A stretch of DNA of 64,000 nt from the NCBI RefSeq assembly GCF_033473495.1, contig NC_088943.1, positions 1,158,001-1,222,000 on the forward strand, in the 5' to 3' direction. Shown piece by piece: positions 36,796-47,065 of this stretch. This DNA comes from Cercospora beticola. Taxonomy: Eukaryota > Ascomycota > Dothideomycetes > Mycosphaerellales > Mycosphaerellaceae. The notes beneath the pieces are model-generated. The model had not been told where the DNA came from and ran no database searches. It saw only the letters and a program-made list of their open reading frames with translations. Each line of letters starts with the position of its first letter. The first letter of the stretch is position 1. Both the position numbers and the translations under genes were made by a program.

Positions 36796-38391
36796 TGTGG
36801 CTGTAAAGTTTCGTTTGTGATTGGTCGGTTGAAGTGATCGAAGTCGTTGTTATCGAAAAGAGTGAGTTTGGAAGATTGGTAGTGTCTCGGGTGTTGTTGT
36901 CGTGATGGAGAGAGTTTGCGTGCTGAGAAGAAAGGTCGCTTCCAGAAGATGCTTCTTTTATCGTCGCTGGATGATTGCAACCCGTTGTCGTGACAGGAGC
37001 ATGCGCGCATGCGCACACAGCCTCCCTTGTCCGTTTGTCGACGAGACGCGCAAGCTGTTTCAGCAGCACACCCTGGCATCCAGGTACCACTCGCCATCGA
37101 TTCCCATCAAATCAGCCATCAATTGGTGCAGAAAATCGCGCGAGGCTGGACCCGCCCGGCGCCATGCAGCTGATCCAGCATACGTCCGTTCCATTTTTTG
37201 ATGGCTGGTCGGACAACGCAGACGGAGTGGCTGGATCTGACTGTGCGATGCGGAATGCAGAATTCCTATTTTCGGCAATTGACGTAGCCAAGGCTAGGAA
37301 CAGGCGCCTTTGTGATCCAGCTCAACAAGGATCTCGCCACAATTTTCCGTCTCACTTTGCTGATTGTGAGACCCTTTTGGGAGGCTGGAGGTATCGATCG
37401 TGGCTGGGTGCTCGTTCACAGCTGTCCTGCCATCTGAGGGTCGCACGAAGCCGTTGCTGCTACAATCATTAATGACGCACCAAGGGCACTTTTCACGCAG
37501 GAGATGATACTCCAAATCATGCTGGTATCCGGTCTACATTTCATCATGCTGCCAAGTTCGGTGAGCGTGCTCGTCCGGCGGAAAATAATCGGAGGCCGGA
37601 TCTGTGTTGACGCAAGCCTTGACGTGTTGCTTTGCTTACTACTGCTTCTGGCTGCCATCGTTACACCTTTATTATCGCCGAACACAGTAGGCCATTGAGA
37701 GACTGTGAATAGAATTACCAGTGGTTGCGGTAGTGATCGCAAAGCGCTCTGCGTGCAAAGTGCAGGACGCAGATCTGTCGCATCACTGTACATGTGATGC
37801 TTGTGCTGTTTGAAGGCGATCGTCGACACGCGGGAGTTGCAAATTTGCAACATCTCACCTGGCTCGATCTGCGCGTTCATAGTCGCAGTATCATTACTTG
37901 GAAGCTCCAGTCTCGCAATGCCCCGGACAAGCAGTCGATGAAGTTCTTCTCAGCTGGTCATTACGGCAGCCCTGCATCTTCGTTAAAATAAGGCTCTGCT
38001 ACGGGCGGATATGCATCATCGCCACGTGCTCGGGCAGGTTGTTCTCATGTTGCAGTCAAATCATTGCAGCTGAAGGGTCGCAGAAGAGAAATTCTGGGCA
38101 GGACGCGACGAATCTATCGTTTCGCGAGATGGTTGGCGTTGTTCTGTCTTGCCGAGCTCACAGTATTGTCGTGTGACCAGAATGCCGATAAGTTCCTTGT
38201 TCGCACTTCGTGTATGACGTGGTCAATGACCAAGTCGTGCAGTGGAAAGAAACACGTTTTTGACGCGTCGCAAGGCAGTAACGCTTCGACGCGATGGCAC
38301 GTGCAGTTGCAATTTCCGCGTCCAGAGTTCGTCCGAGGGGCAGAAGTCGTATGTATCAATGAAGCTGAAAGGCGTCTAGTATTGCTGAGCT
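36796..38391. other. 1.6-kb intergenic interval
   Basis: Upstream of the small GPI gene and downstream of the acyl-CoA synthetase. Open frames such as 37416-37880 (minus) and 38064-38510 (plus) show no domain or signal. The leader next to 36796 contains TCAA/GTTG-rich sequence. Nothing else recognised. Confidence 0.5.
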
Positions 38392-40544
38392 CTACATCTT
38401 TATTTTCCCTGTCTTCAGCGCACCCCAGTCCTCTCTACCGTACGTCTGATACGATTCGGCTCCGGGCGGCAGCCAAAACACCTTGTCCTTGCTGCCAGAT
38501 TTCTCGATGAGATCCAGATCCACGCCCTCTCTTTTCGCCTGGCCTTTCTGGATCTTAAAAGTGCCAGTGTACGACAGCTGAGGCGCCACGCGCAGGAAGT
38601 ACGGCACGGCATATCTGGGGAGCTTGGTAAGCACGAAATTACCCAAACCAGCGCAGTCCAGATTTTCTGGCATGAGCCCTTGCTTCAATACCACCGTTGC
38701 ACATCCGCATCGGCCATCGGCGTTGGGGACGGCAACGCCTGGGGATGTAATGTTAGCACGTGGCCTGGCATCGAGGGAAGATCAACTTACCGTAAACGTT
38801 CGCCTCAGCAATCTGCTCAAACTGACCCAGCACGTCCGCAACCTCGTTTGTCGAGACGTTCTCCGACTTCCACCTGAAAGTGTCGCCGAGCCGGTCGACG
38901 AAATATACTCTCCCCTCTGCGTCCTGCCGCATCATATCTCCGCTTCGGAACCACAGGTCTCCCTTCTTGAAAACATCCCGTGCCCATCGCTTGTCGGAAG
39001 CAGATTGATTCTTGTAATAACCCTTGAACACGGTCTCGGCAAGCTCGGGTTCCACTGCATGGAAGACCTCACCCGGCTCGTTGACATCGCATCTTACCAC
39101 CCACCCATCTTTATCTCTCACAACTTCTTCAGAATCGGGATCGATCTTTACACGAACTTCCTTCTCTCCCATCGCCCGATTCCAGAGAAGCCCTCTAACT
39201 CCAATAGCATTCCTGCCGAAATCGCCGTAGTTTCGATTGAATGTGGCTCCCAAGCCATCAGTCGCAGCGTAGAGTTCATGAATGAGGGGAATCTTGAATC
39301 GTTGTCGGAAACGCTCCCAAACATCTGGCCTCATACCATTGCCCCAGGCTTCATGAACACTATGAGCGGCTTCGAGAGGATGAGGTGGGGCGTTGAGGAG
39401 GTATCGACAAAGCTCGCCCACGTACTGCAATCGGTTCGCCTTAGATTCGTGGACTTCGGTCCTGGGAGATCGTTAATACCAAGTCAAGCCGCAGACATTA
39501 TTTTTGAACATACCAAAATGTGCGATGTGAGAATTTCTTGCCCTGTTCACTACGTTAGCACTTTTCTCACGCATCAATCGGTTACAAGGTTTACCAGTTT
39601 CATAGCTGATCCCGCATGTATCGTGGGTGTTGTGCAGAGCCCCTGAGCCGCACCGTGGTACAATGGAAGGCATGTATAGAACTTGTCGCCTCGTTTTAGC
39701 TGCAAGTAGTCCGCCATTGTCCGGCCTATGTTGATACTCCTGCCACTGGTCATCATCACACCCTTCGGCAAGCCGGTTGTACCACTTGTATAAATCAGTC
39801 CACGTGTATCAGTAGGCATGATCCCTTCCGTGCGGCTAGCAGGAATGGGCGTTCCGTTGCTCAGTGCATTGATCACGGCCTCGTCGTAGTACACGATCGT
39901 AATACCAGCTTCTTCCAGCTCAGCTCTACATGGCTCGAGACGCTCGGATGTCTCGCGATCCGCAAGCATATAGCGAGTTCCACAAAGCTACAAGTAATGT
40001 TAACCTCATCGGCCACATCCGGATATGACCGGCAGAGCATACCTTGGCACAATGCGAGAGAGCCTTTCCAGTGAGGTTGTGATTGATGAAGCTTTGCTGA
40101 CCACCAATACCATCAATGGCAAACCATATCATCAGGTACTCGGCGCTATTCGGTCCACTCAAAGCAATCATCTCACCCCGCTGAATCCCAAGATCGCTCA
40201 TCAGCCAGTTCCCTACCCTCGAGACCGCTTGATAGAACTGCTTGTATGTCCAAGAACGACTTTCGTACTCCAGAAATAGGTGATCTGGAATGTCTTGCTT
40301 GGCCCAATTCTTGATGGCATGATACATTGTCATTTCGTTCTTCGCGGCCTTCTCGGCCATAAAGTTCTGGGCATCGGTGGCAGCTTGGTCGAGGCTGCCT
40401 TTACTGAGGTCTGCTCGAATATGATACTTGGCATCGAGGTATGCAGCCGCCGCAGCAGCCGTTCCGGCAACAGCTGCTAGAGTGGCTTCATTCGATCAGA
40501 ACTTCGATCATTACTTCGACTCGTACTTCTGTCTTACCGGCCAT
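38392..40544 (-). CDS. Fat1-type very-long-chain acyl-CoA synthetase / fatty-acid transporter
   Basis: Six-exon model complement(join(38392..38738, 38791..39461, 39514..39542, 39595..39987, 40043..40476, 40538..40544)), 626 aa. Exon 1 is only 7 nt (ATGGCCG) and exon 4 only 29 nt; all introns are 52-61 bp and in phase. Fat1/FATP enzymes activate long and very long fatty acids to acyl-CoA and couple this to uptake, in the plasma membrane, ER or peroxisome. The AMP/ATP signature IYTSGTTGLPKG is at residues 212-223. YVGELCRYLLNAPP, the FRSGDMMRQDAEGRVYFVDRLGDTFRWKSENVST block (FATP/VLACS motif) and the C-terminus ending KTGKIKM match the family. An N-terminal Ala-rich segment may be a short membrane or targeting element. 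Whether it works as peroxisomal Pcs60-like or Fat1-like cannot be settled here, but the VLACS motif favours Fat1. Confidence 0.9.
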
Positions 40545-42347
40545 GCTGCAAGCGGGCTTTTTGCTTGTGGCGAGAGAATGAGCGTTCCTTCGGACCCACG
40601 ATATCCGGTGATGTGATGAATTGCTGACAGCGACAAAGATGAGCTTTGGTGGCAAGCCCTAATGATTATTATATACAAACCTCGGGTGTGATCCAAGATC
40701 AACATCCCCAGCTTTTGCGGGGATGTGTAAAGTCTTAGCGCGACTACGACTCGACTTCCGCCGCTCACAGTTGGTGGCGCATTGCTATGTCACGGGGTTT
40801 TGAACACAAAAGCCTGCCGGTTTGCCCGTGTTTGCCGGAAGCAGAGCTCTCACACTCTGATCTTGGGGAAGCTTTTGATGGACGCTGGGGCGCCACTCTT
40901 CCATTGTGTCAAAACTTGATGCTGTTCAGTCGAATTTCCGGTCCAGGTCGATGCCAATTGACGTGCAAGAAAACCCCGCAACGTGTGCTGATCCATCGAT
41001 ATATACCGAGCCCTTCAATGCTAGCTCATCCTAGTCGAAACTCGATTCATTCCGAGTATACCAACGCCGTGAGAGTCGGAACGTCGGTGTCGTGTTCCCG
41101 AGCATGCTCTCTGATAAGCTTCGATAACGACTGCTGTGCATTGATGAGCTCTGTGCATGCTCACCTGTTCCGAATGCATTGCACGCATTTCGGCGCCTTG
41201 GAGTGAGCACAGAGTGCAGTACGCTAGCACACATGCGCTTACCATATCCTGCGGATCAATTCGGGCACTCTACAGCCAGATGGAAACTGGAGGTTAGAAC
41301 TTTTTGATTAGAGTCTTCAGCGTACAGTACGCTCCAAACTTGGTGCGGCGAGCTCGCTCAAGAGATCAGTACTTTCATTCTTGCCCGAAGCTTGTCATTG
41401 CGTACGAGCAGGCCCATCCACTGCACGTTTGGAGGTATCCCATCATTTCTCCAAGAACAGTTTCGAGGTCCAAATGTCTGATCTTTGTTGTGTGACCGCA
41501 TCGCCTCGACAAGGCTCAGGATCGTGGCCTACACACTACGTTGTTGGTTTCATAAGGAGCGGATCCACGTTCTCAGTATCGAGAAACTGGTATTTGATGA
41601 GCCTTCCAAGCGAAGTCATGGTCGCGGATCACGTCGTCGATCCGACTCGTTGTCTGTGCGGAAGCTCTTCAATGCTGGGCTTTGCGTTGATGACTTGTGT
41701 CCAAACTCTTCAATGTAGCCGAGATGCCTTGGTGTTCATTGCGTTGTTGTTGACGGACAAAGAATGTGACTGCAAAAATCGTACTATACGGAAAGCAAGG
41801 ACCAATTTCACGACTTTTGGCCTAGCCTCAAATTCTGACGCCTGCCCTTTCGTGCACCAGTCAGCATACTTCTCGCATTGACAAAAGCTATATCTGATGC
41901 AGACTGTAGCTTTGCGGAGTGATACGCTGCAGGTAGGTCATTTTTCGGCTTGCTTTCTCCTTCCAGTACTCCGCAGAAGTACCTACCTACTTTGTTCTTT
42001 CTATTCGACACAACCCAGCTTCGGAAGGTGCAGTCTGACATGGAGATAAAAGGTTTGATGCTCTTTGAGTGTTCATCGTCCAAGTCTCTCAGCTCTTGTG
42101 CCTGTCTGTGCAACTCTGCTCACCACTCAAGCCTCATGAGCGCCGAGCATACTTCTCTCTCCGCAGGTCTCATCAGTATATGTTGTTTGAGCCAGGTGCA
42201 ATGAGTCAATACAACACTCATAGCTTGTACAGAAGTCGATAACACGAGCGGTTTATCTATATCTGGTTTTTCGCGAGGGCGGTAGAACAACGTCTCTCAT
42301 ACACTCTCCTCAGAGACCCAAGTCATTCAAATTAAACCCCGATCGAC
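40545..42347. other. 1.8-kb gene-poor interval
   Basis: Only unconvincing ORFs occur (longest 166 codons at 41381-41881, with no domain or signal). No repeats or RNA genes recognised. Confidence 0.5.
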
Positions 42348-42393
42348 TCACGAACCGACTGAGGACTTCGCCCTGAATTTGGCCTGAGAAGCA

Positions 42394-42720
42394 TCAACAA
42401 GCTGCAAGTAACGAATCAATCCATCTTGCCATAGCACTTACCGACGGGGGTGGTATTGGTTCCCAGCAATGCTTTTTAAAGATATCATCGCAGCGTTTTG
42501 CAAAGCACAGAGCCTGTTCTATTGTCGCCTCGCAATAGAGGTCCTTCGTGGTGTCGTATATACCGCCACACCACGAACAGCTTGATTGGGTAAACCCTTT
42601 CAAGCTTCTATGTGCGTCACAGTCGCTGTAGTCGTCGTGTGCGGAGCAGAAAATCCCGCGGGCTGATCCAGTGGCAGCAAATACCATGCAGGTGATGAGC
42701 GCAAGGAACGAAAGCTGCAT
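42394..42720 (-). CDS. Small Cys-rich secreted protein (effector-like)
   Basis: 108-aa single-exon reading with a clear signal peptide (residues 1-20, MQLSFLALITCMVFAATGSA). The mature part has cysteines in the patterns IFC, SDC, SSCSWC, LYC, ALC, KRC, KHC. Size, secretion signal and Cys density fit fungal secreted effectors or antimicrobial-type proteins, but no family is recognised. An alternative is splicing of a 40-bp intron (GTAAGT at 42441 to TTGCAG at 42402), which gives 110 aa ending at 42348 and drops the ninth, unpaired cysteine, leaving eight. The even count favours splicing, while 40 bp is unusually short. It lies isolated in a 3.6-kb gene-poor stretch, a setting often seen for such genes. 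Confidence 0.65.
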   Translation of the reverse strand: MQLSFLALITCMVFAATGSARGIFCSAHDDYSDCDAHRSLKGFTQSSCSWCGGIYDTTKDLYCEATIEQALCFAKRCDDIFKKHCWEPIPPPSVSAMARWIDSLLAAC

Positions 42721-44107
42721 CTTTAAGTCCTTCGCTCGGTAGGACTTCTCGAAATTGTCTCGATGCGAATCAACGTGCAGTGATGGTTAGAATATGCATT
42801 GCAAATCAGCGAAGTGCAGCATTTATGTAGTCAGGTACTCTGATGCCCTTCGCGTTTCGTAGAACTCGTATTCTGTTTTGCAGTCCTTTCTAGCGGCTTG
42901 TCTGCTTGGTCCCACCCTGTACTCGTCGTACTCGAAACGTGAATCTATGTATGTGCATTAGGGCATTGCCAAGGTTCTGACTTCTGACTGCGATGTAATG
43001 TGAACACGATGAGCCGTGCCGTGCCGCAGATCTTACATTATCCATATGATCCATAAAGCTTGATTCACAATTGTGCATCAACACGAGAGCTTGTCAGATC
43101 GATACGATACTCTAGAAATCATGGTCGAGACACCGAGAACGAGACGCTCCCGTACCAACGCTGGAACACTCCACTGCACGCGCGGACAAGGTGTTTAGGT
43201 GATCTTTGCCGGCAAAGACATTGCGTAGCTTGTAAAGAATCGCGGACTCTTGCAACCGGAAAAGTCATTGGGCACGGTAGAGAGAAGACTGTGCGGGCTT
43301 GTGCGGGTGGAGTGTTGTCCTTATCGAGCAGTGCGTGCCACTCGTAGTCTACTGCCTTTGATCTGGAGAGCTGAGAAAGGCAGACGGAGTATCGGGAGTG
43401 AAGTACATCTGATCAAGAATGAAGGAAATGTTGGCCGATGTATCGAAACTTAGGCCGTTTATCGTTCAAAGAAATATAGAGCACCTCAATGTCGACGTTG
43501 GGGAATGGATTGATGTGGGTGCGGCGCAATCTGCTCCTGCAGGGTCCTCGGATTTACCTTCTTCCGCTCCGAATGCTTACGTCAACCCGTTAAATAAGGT
43601 CGGGTGCCTTCCTGTGTCCTTCGCAGGTGCAGTCTGAAAGGGAGACAATTGGAGCTTAGAGACCATGCCTTGGAGGCATCTCTCGCACCACAATTTGCAC
43701 CACGATGACTTTATCTACCCTTAGTTGCTGGCCTATCTGCTGTATCCCAAAGCACTCTCAAAATGGATGGGCCGTGGTCATCACCGTCTCCAACACCGTC
43801 TTGGAACAGAAGCGGCGAAGCATTTCGCTCGTAGACTGGCTACCACTTCCCGACCCTCACCGCACACAATTGACTCTGATCCTCGATCAAAGCATTCGTC
43901 CTTTGAGGTCTTCTCACAATGGTCTGTCCCAGTCCTTCCAGCGGCTTTGTTGAGCAGTAGACTAAGGGTATCAAAGGGAGCCACAATGACCAAAAGTAGC
44001 AGCGGCTATTGTCTCTGCATTCATACATCGCAGATATAAGCCACAAACTCGCCATTTGATTCCAGTTTCCTTCCCAGAACCAGAAAAAGAGAAAGTCAGA
44101 GCACAAA
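42721..44107. other. 1.4-kb intergenic between two divergent genes
   Basis: Upstream regions of the Cys-rich secreted gene and the RING gene. No coding signal; nothing recognised. Confidence 0.5.
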
Positions 44108-45235
44108 ATGCCAGCTGAAACGGAATTCTACACACCCCTTGGCCTGGTGCCACAAACCACAACGGCAGACTGCATGATCTGTCAAGACCCAGCAGTTGAC
44201 CCCGTGACGACCACTGGATGCGAGTGTCGGGTAACGTACTGTCGAGATTGTTTCATGACCTGGCTCGAAACGGGGGCAAATAAATGCCCCACTTGCCCGG
44301 CACATTGGAATAATCTGGAACTATTTCTCGATGCTGTTGACCGCGATGACATCTACGATTCTGACTCCTCCGACGATGACTTACCCATCGTTCACCTACG
44401 CAACAACAATGCTGGTCTTCCCTACGATGATGACTCTGACTTCTCCGACGATACCTTCCTCCTCGCTAGCCCTCTCAACGACAACTTCGGCAACGCCGGC
44501 ATTGACCACGAATTTGGCTCCTTGAACAGGAACCGTGGCAACCTTGGCTTTATCCGCGATGACTCTGACAACCAAAGTGTAGACTCTGCGTGGAGTGTCG
44601 ACGATGATGAGAACGTACCAACCCAACCTCCCTTCTTCGGCGTCAACGTCACAATTGAGGATCACCGCGAGGGACATGAACCAATCTATCTCCTTCGCCA
44701 CAGGTCAGCAGATCTGGTGAAAGTTAGCCCTCGCTCGACCGCCTTCTTCAAGTTAGGACACCTAGACGTTGAAGATGAAATTGGCAGATTCCGCCGAACC
44801 TCCCTCGACCGCGACATGCCTATTGAGACGGATGCGCCAAGACGGGCATACGTCAAAGCATGGCTGCTAATCGACCACCTTCTAGTCAGCGCCAACAAGT
44901 TCTACCGAGAGCGACTCCCAGCCGCCCTGCAAAACTCGCAAGCGACTGAGAAGGACTTCATCGCAATGGTGTGCATGCTCGGCATTACGATCACTAAGGA
45001 GCTCGATCGCACGACTGCGACTTACGAGAGACTTCGTGACAATCTGCTCAAGGGCTGCTTCGAGCGTATGGCCGAGGTTTCCGACGCGTTCTTGGATATA
45101 CAAGCCGCACACCAGGAGAATCGCGAGATGGTGTTTGACCCGATTCAGCGCTACCTGCAAGACCTCGCCGAGGATTTGGCGCATCAGGGAGAGCGCGTGT
45201 ACGAGCGAGTCTTCCACGGCGACATAAACTGGTAA
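44108..45235 (+). CDS. RING-type zinc-finger protein, candidate E3 ligase
   Basis: Single-exon 375-aa protein. An N-terminal RING-like domain has Cys22-x2-Cys25, Cys38-x-Cys40, Cys45-x2-Cys48 and Cys60-x2-Cys63 with the FMTWLE core; the usual histidine position is cysteine, so it is a Cys-only variant. A very acidic Asp/Ser stretch follows (around residues 75-115), then a disordered acidic segment to about 190. The C-terminal ~170 residues are helical (KAWLLIDHLLVSANKFYRERL...). RING proteins recruit E2 enzymes to ubiquitinate targets; which target is unknown. Composition resembles lineage-restricted fungal RING proteins. No transmembrane segment. Confidence 0.8.
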   Translation: MPAETEFYTPLGLVPQTTTADCMICQDPAVDPVTTTGCECRVTYCRDCFMTWLETGANKCPTCPAHWNNLELFLDAVDRDDIYDSDSSDDDLPIVHLRNNNAGLPYDDDSDFSDDTFLLASPLNDNFGNAGIDHEFGSLNRNRGNLGFIRDDSDNQSVDSAWSVDDDENVPTQPPFFGVNVTIEDHREGHEPIYLLRHRSADLVKVSPRSTAFFKLGHLDVEDEIGRFRRTSLDRDMPIETDAPRRAYVKAWLLIDHLLVSANKFYRERLPAALQNSQATEKDFIAMVCMLGITITKELDRTTATYERLRDNLLKGCFERMAEVSDAFLDIQAAHQENREMVFDPIQRYLQDLAEDLAHQGERVYERVFHGDINW

Positions 45236-45460
45236 GTTGACAGCTACCGCTTGCGCGAAGATTATTAGTGACATTGTGAAATTGCTGGTTCAATAAAGCT
45301 CGAACACTTTCAAACTCACCGACATGGAATTCGCAATAAGTTTGTCCCTTGTATCCCATAGTTTGCCGGACTTTTGTGTCTGCTTCGGAAGATTTCCCAA
45401 TCGACTGCTTGTTGAAGCTGCCTACATACCAATTATGAACATGATCTATCGAAAGACCTT

Positions 45461-46642
45461 TCAATTTCTGTCACTCCCCTTAAGTCTCCTCCCAATATTA
45501 CCAAAGCACACTGCGCTCACAAATAAGACACTCGCGATCCACGTCGCAACGCCTACGCTTTCTTGACTGAAAATTCCCAAAATATAGTCCTCGTCTCGCA
45601 AAACATGCAGACTGCCATTCACGATACCGCTTCCAGTATGTCTCCCAATCTGCTCCTGAATCACCTGCGCCGGATTTGGAGGTGGAATCAAAGCAGGATT
45701 CGCAACAAGTAATAATGCTGTTCCCATGATAGACACGAAAGCGCTAAGGATGAAGCCCAGTGGAGAGCCATCAATGAAGTACCAGACGGCAGGATTTGCG
45801 AGTGCGAGCGTCAAGCTCAGTTGTAGTGTGCTCTGCCATGGCAATTTGCGAATCGCGAATGCTATCCCGACAAATGCGCCGATGCTTCGAACAATGTCCA
45901 TCCAGTCCTGGCGAGGCCGATGTCGTTGCCGGCTGTTCACGTCTTCATCCTCGAGCGCATCCTCGTCTGAATCCCAGAGCGAATCAACATATGGCAGAGC
46001 CTCGCCCAGCACAACAGCAATGCATCCCCATGTCGCCAGGTACGACCACTTTTCCCGGTCCAAGTTCACCTTCACAGGTGCGAGCTGTTGTTTGTCGTGG
46101 AGATGACTGATCAAGAGGCCGTATAGAGTTCCAACGCCGAACAAAGCTGTTGCTCTACCCAATGTCCGCAGATAACTCGCCACGCCCGTAGCAGGACGAA
46201 TGTGCCGTTTTTGTAGCTCAGGGTTAAAGCTCTTCCGTCTGATCGTATTGCCGTTCGTCGTCCTTCGCTCGAAAGCATCCGATGGCAGTGCTTGACGCGC
46301 CCAGTCGATCGAGGCAGCTCGGCTTTCAGCTGGAGTTTGTGCTCCGGTTCCCCAAGGGGTCGGCTGCTGTGATGCCGTATCGAACCCAGTGTCTTGGTAA
46401 ATGCCAAAAAGCGTGCTCGTGGTCAAGTTCAGAAACGAGCGATTCCGTGACGGCGCCTCGCTCTTCGCGTCCTTCTGTGTCCCATTTGCGTCGCTCATAC
46501 TGAGATTGGTAGGCGAATTTGCTTCGGTCGGTGTTGTCGGCTCGGAGTCAGGTGTGGGGAGCTCGAAGGCACGGCGGTTGCGAGGTTGCGGCTTCAGCGG
46601 GAAAGCATCGTCGGTGTCGACGTGTGGTGCGGGATGCGACAT
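45461..46642 (-). CDS. INSIG-domain ER membrane protein
   Basis: 393 aa from the ATG at 46642; the open frame extends further upstream (to 47143), but that would run across the divergent gene's start, so the shorter form is preferred. INSIG proteins sit in the ER membrane and tune sterol synthesis by binding HMG-CoA reductase or SREBP-SCAP-type factors. The N-terminal ~140 residues are hydrophilic and Ser/Thr-Pro-rich. The INSIG region starts near residue 160: ATALFGVGTLYGLLISHLHD, WSYLATWGCIAVVLGEALPYVDSLW, the DWMDIVRSIGAFVGIAFAIRKLPW block, then three or four more helices up to VATWIASVLFVSAVCFGNIGRRL. The order and the VRSIGAFVGIAFAIRK core match fungal Insig/Nsg homologues. It converges with the RING gene (225-bp gap) and is divergent from YTM1. 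Confidence 0.88.
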   Translation of the reverse strand: MSHPAPHVDTDDAFPLKPQPRNRRAFELPTPDSEPTTPTEANSPTNLSMSDANGTQKDAKSEAPSRNRSFLNLTTSTLFGIYQDTGFDTASQQPTPWGTGAQTPAESRAASIDWARQALPSDAFERRTTNGNTIRRKSFNPELQKRHIRPATGVASYLRTLGRATALFGVGTLYGLLISHLHDKQQLAPVKVNLDREKWSYLATWGCIAVVLGEALPYVDSLWDSDEDALEDEDVNSRQRHRPRQDWMDIVRSIGAFVGIAFAIRKLPWQSTLQLSLTLALANPAVWYFIDGSPLGFILSAFVSIMGTALLLVANPALIPPPNPAQVIQEQIGRHTGSGIVNGSLHVLRDEDYILGIFSQESVGVATWIASVLFVSAVCFGNIGRRLKGSDRN

Positions 46643-47065
46643 GCTCAGAACGTGAGAGTCACGGGAGCGAGGTAACAAGTGAGCACGCGCGCAGCGGGAT
46701 TGGCGTCGGAACAAAGTTTGACTTTCCGGCGGGATGGTCTGAGCTCGAGTCGGGAATGGAAGAATAGTGACAAAGGAAGGAAGAATGATATATATGTAGG
46801 TCGCGGAGTGGTGAGATGTGGTTGAAGAGGGGGCGTCTGCACGCACGACCACGGGCAGCTTGGGGGCAGTGGAGCTGGAAGCGACGTCAGCTGGCAGCAG
46901 AGCACAATACAGAATGCGCATGTGAAAGAAAGGGTTTGCCAAGACTGTCGGACTTCTGTCAGCCGCTAGTCTCCGCCCTTCGCTTCTTCCCGCTCGAAAT
47001 ATTTCCACCGGCTGCGAGGCGACTTGCCAGAGCAGAAGGACATCGACTCGCGCACTGCATCGATC
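46643..47065. promoter_or_regulatory. Bidirectional promoter, INSIG / YTM1
   Basis: 423 bp between opposing start codons, so both genes must be driven from here or from overlapping sequence. The assignment is positional; no specific site was identified. Confidence 0.5.

Noticed and set aside
37416..37880. 154-codon minus frame in the 36.8-38.4 kb gap
   Set aside because: No domain, signal or helical pattern; the antisense frame at 37504-37698 is equally open, which suggests chance.
41381..41881. 166-codon plus frame
   Set aside because: Ser/Cys-rich without a family motif or signal peptide; no good start context.
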